A stretch of DNA of 7,648 nucleotides. It comes from Zavarzinia sp. GTDB lineage: Bacteria > Pseudomonadota > Alphaproteobacteria > Zavarziniales > Zavarziniaceae. The stretch lies in contig JAQVKV010000087.1 of the NCBI GenBank assembly GCA_028694545.1, positions 1-7,648 of the forward strand. Reading direction: 5' to 3'. Below, piece by piece: positions 1 through 5,736 of the stretch. Within the stretch, counting starts at the first letter, position 1. Each line of letters begins with the position of its first letter. The notes beneath the pieces were generated by a model. That model saw only the letters and a list, made by a program, of their open reading frames with translations. It had not been told where the DNA came from and made no database searches. Made by a program: the position numbers and the translations under genes.

Positions 1-1501
1 CGTCGCGGTCGGTGTTCTCGTCGCCGGGGCCAATGTCTTCCTGTTCTCGACGCTGAAGTCCGAACTGGCGCCGACGGAGGATCGTGGCACCATCAGCATC
101 AACGGCCGGGCCCCCGAGGGGTCCACCCTTGATTTCACGGCACGTTACGGCTCGCTGGTCGAGAAACTGGCGGCCGAGACGCCGGAAGTGGCGGGCGTGC
201 TCTTCATCGTCGGCGCGCGCAACGATGTGACCACGGTCTTCGGCACAATGATCCTGAAGGCCTGGGAAGAGCGCGGCAAGCGCCAGCAGGACATCACGCG
301 CGAGATCCGCGCCCGCCTGTCCCGGGTGCCGGGCATCAACATCTCGGCCAGCGATCCCCCCTCGCTGGGCCAGAGTTCCCGCCAGAAGGCGGTGCGCTTC
401 GTCTTGCAATCGAGCGGCAGCTTCGAGGAACTGGACCGGATCGCCCAGAAGATGATAGCCGCGATCGAGGACAATCCGGGCCTGACCGACGTCGAATCGG
501 ACCTCACCCTGAACAAGCCCCAGCTCGAAGTGATCATCGACCGCGACAAGGCCGCGAGCCTCGGCATCGAGGCGGCGGTACTGGCGCGCACGCTGGAAAC
601 CTTCTTCGGCGGGCGCAAGGTCACCCGCTTCGAGCGCCACGACAAGCGCTACGACGTCATCGTCCAGGTCGACGATGGCGACAGCCGCCAGCCCTCGGAC
701 CTGACGGCGCTCTACGTCCGTACCGCCTCCGGCGAGATGGTCCAGCTCTCCAATCTCGCCTCGGTCCGGGAGAAAGTGGGGCCGAAGGAATTGCTGCGCT
801 TCAACAAGGCGCGCTCGACCACGATCTCGGCCAATCTGGCGCCCGGCTACAGCCTCGGGGAAGCACTTGCGGCCATGGAGGCGGCGGCGCACGAAGTTCT
901 GCCGCCCGGCTATCGCTATGATTACGACGGGCAGAGCCGGGAATTCCGCGAGGCTTCGGGAACGCTCTACGTTACTTTCCTGCTCGCGCTCGGTTTCATC
1001 TTCCTCGTGCTCGCCGCCCAGTTCGAGAGTTTCGCGGCGCCAATCGTCATCCTGCTGTCCGTCCCCCTGTCGATCGCTGGCGCCCTGGCGGCCCTGCTGC
1101 TGACCGGGGGCACGCTGAACGTCTACAGCCAGATCGGCCTTATCACCCTCGTCGGCCTGATCTCGAAACATGGCATCCTGATCGTCGAATTCGCCAACCA
1201 GCAACGCACCGAGGGCAAGAGCGCGGTGGACGCGGTGATCGAGGCCGCGCGCCTGCGGCTCCGCCCCATCCTGATGACCACAGGCGCCATGGTGCTGGGC
1301 GCGGTGCCCCTGGCACTCGCGACCGGGCCCGGCGCCGAGAGCCGGCAGGACATCGGCTGGGTCATCGTCGGCGGCATGAGCTTCGGCACGTTGCTCACCC
1401 TCTTCGTGGTGCCGGTGGTCTATCTTCTCATCATGGGGCGCCGGGCGCCCGCGACCGAACTGGAGCCGGATGCGGTTTCGGCCAGAGCACATCGGGAATG
1501 A
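1..1501 (+). CDS. RND (HAE1/AcrB-type) multidrug efflux permease, C-terminal half, 5' truncated by window
   Basis: The reading frame is open from base 2 to the TGA at 1499-1501, so the gene starts before the window; about 499 residues are visible of a family usually 1,020-1,050 long. The visible part begins inside transmembrane helix 7 and continues into a LKSELAPTEDRG segment, the counterpart of the FLPDEDQG region that opens the second periplasmic half of AcrB-type pumps. A porter-domain stretch follows, then TM8-12: FLLALGFIFLVLAAQFES, the PIVILLSVPLSIAGA helix, GLISKHGILIVEFANQ and a final TLLTLFVVPVVYLL. The Lys codon at 1166-1168 aligns with the proton-relay Lys of AcrB TM10. Proteins of this family sit in the inner membrane and export drugs, solvents or lipids by proton antiport, with a periplasmic adaptor and an outer-membrane channel; neither is in view and the substrate cannot be inferred. 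The HAE1 assignment is firm. The internal ATG at 188 is not the start. Confidence 0.95.
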   Translation, partial: VAVGVLVAGANVFLFSTLKSELAPTEDRGTISINGRAPEGSTLDFTARYGSLVEKLAAETPEVAGVLFIVGARNDVTTVFGTMILKAWEERGKRQQDITREIRARLSRVPGINISASDPPSLGQSSRQKAVRFVLQSSGSFEELDRIAQKMIAAIEDNPGLTDVESDLTLNKPQLEVIIDRDKAASLGIEAAVLARTLETFFGGRKVTRFERHDKRYDVIVQVDDGDSRQPSDLTALYVRTASGEMVQLSNLASVREKVGPKELLRFNKARSTTISANLAPGYSLGEALAAMEAAAHEVLPPGYRYDYDGQSREFREASGTLYVTFLLALGFIFLVLAAQFESFAAPIVILLSVPLSIAGALAALLLTGGTLNVYSQIGLITLVGLISKHGILIVEFANQQRTEGKSAVDAVIEAARLRLRPILMTTGAMVLGAVPLALATGPGAESRQDIGWVIVGGMSFGTLLTLFVVPVVYLLIMGRRAPATELEPDAVSARAHRE

Positions 1502-1538
1502 CCATCATTCCGGCTGCGCTCTATCTCCTTGATCCTAC

Positions 1539-1582
1539 GTATCTTCGGACGGCGAACCGGATTCCACTTCGCCCGAAGATAC
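1539..1582. other. Imperfect hairpin in the RND-rlmI intergenic gap
   Basis: GTATCTTCGG (1539-1548) and CCGAAGATAC (1573-1582) are perfect 10-base inverted arms. Inside them GGCGAA (1551-1556) pairs with TTCGCC (1568-1573). This gives a two-part stem of about 15 bp with a small bulge and an 11-base loop. No T-run follows on the plus strand (TCTAGTCT), so it is not a classical intrinsic terminator. It ends 17 bases before the rlmI start, so it could end the efflux transcript, act as an operator or affect rlmI translation. Its function is unknown. The rest of the gap (1502-1538) shows nothing I recognise. Confidence 0.5.
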
Positions 1583-1599
1583 TCTAGTCTGCCGCGACC

Positions 1600-2799
1600 A
1601 TGAGCGATGCCATTCCGACGATTGCGCTGCAGCCGGGCCGTGACAGGAGGCTGACCGGCGGTCACCCCTGGGCCTATTCCAACGAATTGCGGCTGGACGG
1701 CGAAGCGAAAGCGCTGCCCCCCGGCACGCTGGTGCGCCTGCTTCGCGGTGACGGCAAGCCAGTTGGCGTCGCCACCTTCAACCGCAACACATTGATCGCC
1801 GCACGTCTTCTGCTGCGCGATCCGGGCGCCGTACCCACGGATATCGACCGCGCCTTTCTCGAAAGGCGAATCCGCCGCGCGCTTGCCCTGCGCGAGGCGT
1901 TCTTCGCCGGCCCCTGGTATCGCCTGATCCATGCGGAGGGCGACGCCCTGCCCGGTTTCGTCGTCGACCGCTTCGGCGACGTCCTCGTGGTACAGGCCAA
2001 TACCGCCGGTGCCGATGCCCTCACGCCCCTGCTCCTCGACGCGCTGGAGGCCGTGATCGCGCCCGCCGCCATCGTGCTGCGCAACGACAGCGCCTATCGC
2101 GAGCTGGAGGGCCTGCCCCGTTCCATCGCCCTCACCCGGGGCACCCTGCCCGCCGTGATCGAGGCGGTGGAACATGGCGTCCGCCACGGGATCGAGCCCC
2201 TCGACGGGCAGAAGACCGGCTGGTTCTTCGATCTTCACGGCGCGCGCGGCCTTGTCGCCGGCCTCGCCCGCGATGCCCATGTCCTCGACCTGTGCTGCAA
2301 CGGTGGCGCCTTTGCTCTTTCGGCGCTGAAGGCCGGCGCCGCTTCCGCCCTGCTGGTCGACCGCGCCCAGCAGGCGCTTTCGGGCGCGGAAGCGACGGCG
2401 AGGGAAAACGGCCTCGCGGACCGCGCCGAATTCCGCCGCGCCGACATGTTCGAGGAAGCCGAGCGCCTCGCCGGCGCCGGCCGGCGTTTCGAGGTTGTGA
2501 TCGCCGATCCGCCCAGTTTCGCCAAGTCGCGCAAGGACGTGCCCCAGGCGCTGCGCGCCTATCGCAAGCTGGCGCGGGATTCGGCGCGGCTGGTCGCACC
2601 CGGTGGCTTTCTCTTCATCGCGTCGTGCAGCCACAACATCGAACAGGCCCCCTTCACCGAGGAAGTGGCGCGCGGCATCGCGACGGCGGGACGCGAAGGC
2701 CGGATCATCGCCGCCGGCGGCGCCGGACCGGATCACCCCGTCCATCCCCTGCTGCCCGAAACTGGCTATCTGAAGTGGCTCGTGCTCGCCCTCGACTGA
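1600..2799 (+). CDS. rlmI: 23S rRNA (cytosine-C5) methyltransferase, RlmI/YccW type
   Basis: This 399-residue protein matches the length (E. coli RlmI is 396) and domain order of RlmI, which methylates C1962 of 23S rRNA with S-adenosylmethionine. An N-terminal PUA RNA-binding domain (about residues 5-75) contains GRDRRLTGGHPWAYSNEL. A central domain has GDALPGFVVDRFGD (114-127) and GQKTGWFFD (203-211). The C-terminal Rossmann methyltransferase has SAM motif I VLDLCCNGGAFAL (228-240), motif IV IADPPSFAKS (301-310) and motif VI ASCSHNI (341-347); Cys343 is the expected nucleophile. The C-terminal DHPVHPLLPETGYLKW block is also typical. The ATG at 1600 gives a good N-terminal fit to the family, although no Shine-Dalgarno sequence precedes it, so the message may be poorly led or leaderless. 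The DQRD(S/N)R block after KTGW reads DLHGAR here. A paralogous C5-methyltransferase of the same fold is the main alternative. Confidence 0.88.
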   Translation: MSDAIPTIALQPGRDRRLTGGHPWAYSNELRLDGEAKALPPGTLVRLLRGDGKPVGVATFNRNTLIAARLLLRDPGAVPTDIDRAFLERRIRRALALREAFFAGPWYRLIHAEGDALPGFVVDRFGDVLVVQANTAGADALTPLLLDALEAVIAPAAIVLRNDSAYRELEGLPRSIALTRGTLPAVIEAVEHGVRHGIEPLDGQKTGWFFDLHGARGLVAGLARDAHVLDLCCNGGAFALSALKAGAASALLVDRAQQALSGAEATARENGLADRAEFRRADMFEEAERLAGAGRRFEVVIADPPSFAKSRKDVPQALRAYRKLARDSARLVAPGGFLFIASCSHNIEQAPFTEEVARGIATAGREGRIIAAGGAGPDHPVHPLLPETGYLKWLVLALD

Positions 2800-3485
2800 T
2801 CCTGTCCGTCCTCGCCCTGCTCGCGCCCCTGTCGGCGGCGCGGGCGGAGCCGGTGGACGTCGCCCTGCTGCTGGCGCTCGACGCCTCGTCGTCGGTCGAC
2901 CGCGACGAATATTTCCTGCAGACCCAGGGCATCTCGGAAGCCTTCGCCGATCCGGAGGTCCAGGCCGCCATCGCCGCCGGCCCCAGCCGCACCATCGCCG
3001 TCGCCGTGCTGTCGTGGTCGCATCCCACCCGCCAGCATCTCGACCTCGGCTGGCAGAAGGTAACGGCGGAAACCGCCCCCGCCTTCGCCGAGACCATGGC
3101 CAATCTGCCGCGCTATGTCGAAGGTGGTGGTACCGCGCTGGGCGCCGCCCTCGGGCGTGCCGGCATCATCATGGACAATGTGCCGTTCCAGGCGATGCGC
3201 CGCGTGATCGACGTCTCGGGCGACGGCAAGACCAGTGCAGGCCCCCTGCCCGCGCCGATCCGCGATGCCCTGGTCGCCCGTGGCGTGACCGTGAATGGCC
3301 TCGCCATCGTGAACGAGGAAGCGGATGTCGACAGCTATTACACCGCCGAGGTGATCGGCGGCCCGGGCGCCTTCGTCGAGGTCGCCCGGGATTACGAGGA
3401 TTTCCGCCGCGCGATCAAGCGCAAGCTGCTGCGGGAGCTGCGGCAGGAGCCGCTGGTCGCCGAACTTACAGCGCCTCGACCGTAA
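2775..3485 (+). CDS. Exported VWA-like protein, DUF1194 family
   Basis: From a GTG at 2775 this encodes 236 residues, within the usual size range of DUF1194 proteins. The first 24 residues form a clear Sec signal peptide: basic MARARPR, hydrophobic LILSVLALLAPLSA, and an ARA cleavage site before EPVDV. The mature part is a von Willebrand A-like fold with a metal-site (MIDAS) signature: DASSS (36-40), the Thr of GGGTALGAAL (120) and VIDVSGDGKTS (144-154). I infer a periplasmic or surface protein that binds a divalent cation and perhaps a partner protein; the family has no settled function. The frame stays open upstream, but that part is only an overlap with rlmI. GTG 2775 is the only start I found that gives a complete signal peptide, although its ribosome-binding site is weak. 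The start overlaps the rlmI end by 25 bases, suggesting translational coupling. The 3' end overlaps the opposing NfeD gene by 20 bases. Confidence 0.85.
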   Translation: MARARPRLILSVLALLAPLSAARAEPVDVALLLALDASSSVDRDEYFLQTQGISEAFADPEVQAAIAAGPSRTIAVAVLSWSHPTRQHLDLGWQKVTAETAPAFAETMANLPRYVEGGGTALGAALGRAGIIMDNVPFQAMRRVIDVSGDGKTSAGPLPAPIRDALVARGVTVNGLAIVNEEADVDSYYTAEVIGGPGAFVEVARDYEDFRRAIKRKLLRELRQEPLVAELTAPRP

Positions 3486-3906
3486 GCCGGGTGCCTTCCG
3501 CGTCGACAACGCGCACCCGCGTGCCTTCCGGCAGATCTGGCCCCGTCACCGTCCAGCTCGTATCGTCCAGGCGGACCCGCCCCGTGCCGCCGGCGATCGC
3601 CTGGATCAGCACCGCCTCGCGCCCGATCAGCGCCTTCTCGCGCTGATTGAGCCCGGCAACGGCGGGCGAGGTCAGCCAGTCGCGTAACAGGCCGCGTCCG
3701 AGCAGCAGGGACAGGGCGCTGCCGATCGCGAAGACCACGAACTGATAGGTCACGGCGAGATCGGGCACGACCAGCATCAGGGTACCGGTCGCCGCGCAGC
3801 CGACAGCCAGCCACAGGAAGATCACCCCCGGCGCTAGGATCTCGAGGACGATCAGCGCGACCGCAAGCGCATACCAGTACCAGAAGACGATATCGAATCC
3901 GTCCAT
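3466..3906 (-). CDS. Short NfeD-family membrane protein
   Basis: This 146-residue protein has the layout of short NfeD (E. coli YbbJ, about 150): three hydrophobic helices at about 7-24, 27-46 and 52-70, then a soluble OB-fold domain from about residue 90. That domain contains LIGREAVL, a GGTGRVRLDDTSW strand pair and GTRVRVVDAEGTRLTVEAL. NfeD proteins are the usual partners of SPFH/stomatin proteins, and the gene directly upstream is one. It starts 13 bases after the qmcA stop, and its GGAGGG ribosome-binding site (within 3907-3920 on the minus strand) overlaps that stop region, so the two are probably co-translated. It lacks the ClpP-like serine protease domain of long NfeD, so I expect a structural or assembly role in the inner membrane rather than proteolysis. 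Its last 20 bases overlap the end of the convergent DUF1194 gene. Confidence 0.92.
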   Translation of the reverse strand: MDGFDIVFWYWYALAVALIVLEILAPGVIFLWLAVGCAATGTLMLVVPDLAVTYQFVVFAIGSALSLLLGRGLLRDWLTSPAVAGLNQREKALIGREAVLIQAIAGGTGRVRLDDTSWTVTGPDLPEGTRVRVVDAEGTRLTVEAL

Positions 3907-3919
3907 CGCCGCCCTCCCC

Positions 3920-4867
3920 TCAGCTCTTGCCCCAGGGCTTGGCCGGCGTGGACCCGCCGCTTGTGCCCTGCTTCGTCAGCTCGGCGATACCGGCGATCGA
4001 GCCGATGATGCCCGAAGCCTCGAGGGGCAGGAAGGTGATCTTGTTGTTCGGCGCCATGCCGATGCCGGCCAGTGCCTCGATATACTTCTGGCCGAGGAAG
4101 TAGTTGATGGCGTCGGTACCGCCTGCGCCGATGGCTTCCGAAACCATGCTGGTCGCACGGGCCTCGGCCTCGGCGGCTCGCTCGCGCGCCTCGGCATCGC
4201 GGAAGGCGGCTTCACGCCGGCCTTCAGCCTCGAGGATCGCGGCCTGCTTCTCGCCCTCGGCGCGCTTGATGCTCGATTCACGCACGCCTTCGGCCTCTAG
4301 GATTGTGGCGCGCTTCTCGCGTTCCGCCTTCATCTGGCGGGCCATGGCGTGAACCATGTCCTCCGGCGGGGCAATGTCCTTCAGCTCGATACGGGTAACC
4401 TTCACGCCCCAGGGCTGGGTCGCCTGGTCGATGATGGCAAGGAGCTGGTCGTTGATCTCGGTCCGGCGCGACAGGACCTCGTCGAGGGACATGGAGCCCA
4501 TGACAGAACGGATGTTGGTCAGCACCAGATTGATGATGGCGGCGGTCAGGTTCTGCACCTCGTAGGCCGCTTGCGCCGGATTGATCACCTGATAGAAGGC
4601 AACCGCGTCACAGGTGACAATCGCATTGTCCAGAGTGATGATCTTCTGCGACGGGATGTCGAGCACGACCTCCTGCGTCGTCAGCTTGGCGCCGATCTGG
4701 TCGACCAGCGGGAAGATGAAGTTCAGACCGGGGTTCAGGGTCTTCGTGTAGCGGCCGAAGCGCTCCACGGTAAAGGCACGGCCCTGCGGCACGGTCTTCA
4801 CCCCCATGAAGACCAGGACGAGAGCCAGCACCACGAGCACCAGGACGAAAACGCCAAATCCTTCCAT
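3920..4867 (-). CDS. qmcA: SPFH/Band 7 (stomatin-like) membrane protein, QmcA type
   Basis: The 315-residue protein has one N-terminal membrane helix (about 4-23, [20 protein letters not shown]). An SPFH/PHB domain follows (about 24-175), with the typical [24 protein letters not shown] and a [14 protein letters not shown] segment. A charged, alanine-rich coiled coil occupies about 175-243, with two similar units AxILEAEGxRE at 187-197 and 209-219. The C-terminal tail contains [14 protein letters not shown] and [14 protein letters not shown]. coli QmcA (305 residues) has the same plan. Such proteins form large ring-shaped oligomers in the inner membrane, organise membrane microdomains and associate with FtsH-type proteases and NfeD partners. 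An in-frame ATG at 4879 would add four residues (MEGE), but the only good ribosome-binding site, GGAGGGGG, lies between the two ATGs and serves 4867. The gene heads a two-gene minus-strand operon with NfeD. Family assignment is firm; QmcA orthology is inferred. Confidence 0.92.
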   Translation of the reverse strand: MEGFGVFVLVLVVLALVLVFMGVKTVPQGRAFTVERFGRYTKTLNPGLNFIFPLVDQIGAKLTTQEVVLDIPSQKIITLDNAIVTCDAVAFYQVINPAQAAYEVQNLTAAIINLVLTNIRSVMGSMSLDEVLSRRTEINDQLLAIIDQATQPWGVKVTRIELKDIAPPEDMVHAMARQMKAEREKRATILEAEGVRESSIKRAEGEKQAAILEAEGRREAAFRDAEARERAAEAEARATSMVSEAIGAGGTDAINYFLGQKYIEALAGIGMAPNNKITFLPLEASGIIGSIAGIAELTKQGTSGGSTPAKPWGKS

Positions 4868-4869
4868 TT

Positions 4870-4877
4870 CCCCCTCC
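4870..4877 (-). promoter_or_regulatory. Ribosome-binding site that places the qmcA start at 4867
   Basis: On the minus strand GGAGGGGG (4877 to 4870) is followed by AA and the ATG at 4867, leaving five bases between GGAGG and the start. The upstream ATG at 4879 has no Shine-Dalgarno sequence before it, and the GGAGG would lie inside its own coding sequence. This favours the shorter protein. Confidence 0.75.
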
Positions 4878-4902
4878 ATTATGACCTGTGCGAAGCTGTG
4901 CC

Positions 4903-4929
4903 TTCATAGCACGGTCGCCCCCAGGTCAC
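4903..4929 (-). promoter_or_regulatory. Possible sigma-70-type promoter for qmcA-NfeD
   Basis: Read on the minus strand, GTGACC (4929-4924) resembles a -35 box and TATGAA (4908-4903) a -10 box. The spacing is only 15 bases, which is short. Initiation just downstream would give a leader of roughly 30 bases before the ATG at 4867. This is pattern matching in a region that should contain a promoter; the match is weak. Confidence 0.25.
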
Positions 4930-4930
4930 G

Positions 4931-4945
4931 GTGAACAGATTCACA
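4931..4945. promoter_or_regulatory. GTGA-N6-TCAC palindrome before the amidotransferase gene (CRP-like)
   Basis: GTGAA (4931-4935) and TTCAC (4940-4944) are inverted arms around CAGA. Read as GTGA-N6-TCACA it differs at one base from the classical CRP half-site pair TGTGA-N6-TCACA. It ends directly before the ATG at 4947, where a bound protein would block the ribosome-binding or start region, which suggests repression if real. It lies in the divergent gap and could also affect the qmcA promoter. No regulator gene is in view, and a short palindrome can arise by chance. Confidence 0.3.
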
Positions 4946-4946
4946 G

Positions 4947-5684
4947 ATGCGGATTCTTTGCGTCCAGAACGACATGAGCACGCCGTCCGGCCTCGTCGGC
5001 CAGGCGATGATCGCGGCAGGGGCCCGTCTCGACGTCGTCGCCCCCCATCACGGCTGGTCCAGCCTGTCCCCGGTCACCGGCGATTCCCTGCCTACGGAGA
5101 CCGGCGATTATGATGCCCTGCTCGTCCTCGGCGGGCCGATGCATGCCAACAACGACGCCGATTATCCGGCCCTGCCCGCGATTCTCGGTCTGATCCGGGC
5201 CTTCGACGCGGCTGACCGGCCGGTTCTCGGCCTGTGCCTTGGCGCCCAGTTGATCGCGCGGGCCTTTGGCGCAAGGGTCTACCCGCGTGGCCTGACCGAG
5301 ATCGGCTTCCTGCCGCTGGCGCTGACCGATGCCGCCGGTGGCGATCCCCTGCTGCAAGGCCTCGCCCCGAACGCCCATATCATGCAGTGGCACGAAGACA
5401 CCTTCGATCTGCCGCCGGGTGCCGTCCTGCTCATGACCGGCACGGACGTGCGCCACCAGGCGTTCCGCCTGCACCGCGCGACCTATGGCTTCCAGTGCCA
5501 TTTCGAGGTGACGGCGGACATCGCGCGTGAATGGCTACGCCGCAATGCCGCGTGGGTCCGGGACCACCGGCCGGACATCCTGCCCGTGTTCGAGGACGGG
5601 CTGCACCGCCATTTGCCGGAAGCCGCGCGCTTCGCCGATACCGTCACCCGCCGTTTCCTGGCCCTGATCCGCCCTTGCCCCTGA
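4947..5684 (+). CDS. Stand-alone class I glutamine amidotransferase (GATase1) domain protein
   Basis: The 245-residue protein is a single class I glutamine amidotransferase domain with no synthetase domain attached. The order is conserved: MRILCVQND at the N-terminus, YDALLVLGGPMHANND (55-70) with the oxyanion-region GGP, the nucleophile elbow VLGLCLGAQLIA (93-104) with Cys97, QWHEDTF (147-153), and YGFQCHFEVT (180-189) supplying His185 and Glu187 of the triad. The full Cys-His-Glu set predicts an active hydrolase or amidotransferase acting on glutamine or a gamma-glutamyl compound in the cytoplasm. Family members include GMP-synthase-like GATases and gamma-glutamyl hydrolases; I cannot choose the substrate or acceptor. 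The ATG at 4947 starts exactly at the conserved first strand, though only a weak ribosome-binding site precedes it. It is divergent from qmcA (79 bp) and 52 bp upstream of the next plus-strand gene. Confidence 0.9.
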   Translation: MRILCVQNDMSTPSGLVGQAMIAAGARLDVVAPHHGWSSLSPVTGDSLPTETGDYDALLVLGGPMHANNDADYPALPAILGLIRAFDAADRPVLGLCLGAQLIARAFGARVYPRGLTEIGFLPLALTDAAGGDPLLQGLAPNAHIMQWHEDTFDLPPGAVLLMTGTDVRHQAFRLHRATYGFQCHFEVTADIAREWLRRNAAWVRDHRPDILPVFEDGLHRHLPEAARFADTVTRRFLALIRPCP

Positions 5685-5722
5685 TTTCGCGCTCTGAAGG
5701 CTGGACCCCGCCCGGTTTTCGT

Positions 5723-5727
5723 GGAGG
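5723..5727 (+). promoter_or_regulatory. Ribosome-binding site favouring GTG 5737 as the start
   Basis: GGAGG at 5723-5727 touches the ATG at 5728, leaving no spacer, but lies nine bases before the in-frame GTG at 5737. The spacing supports GTG 5737, which shortens the protein by three residues (MAA) and leaves the Tat-like signal intact. Confidence 0.6.
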
Positions 5728-5736
5728 ATGGCGGCC

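Noticed and set aside
188..1501. Starting the RND gene at the ATG at 188
   Set aside because: The frame is open to the window edge and the upstream residues include the TM7 end and LKSELAPTEDRG, both typical of the family, so the gene is cut by the window.
1420..2745. Long minus-strand open frame (441 codons) opposite the end of the RND gene and rlmI
   Set aside because: Its composition is that of an antisense shadow of GC-rich coding DNA; it shows no recognisable motif and overlaps a firmly identified gene along almost all its length.
2292..2774. Upstream extension of the DUF1194 frame into rlmI
   Set aside because: The translated part is Arg/Pro-rich out-of-frame rlmI sequence; the signal peptide begins at GTG 2775.
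3592..3607. A GGCGATCGCC palindrome in the NfeD gene as another copy of the 6936 palindrome
   Set aside because: The arms are arranged differently and it lies within conserved coding sequence; such GATC-centred palindromes are expected in GC-rich codons.
4349..4909. Plus-strand open frame opposite qmcA
   Set aside because: His/Asp/Val-rich product with no domain; it is antisense to the SPFH gene.
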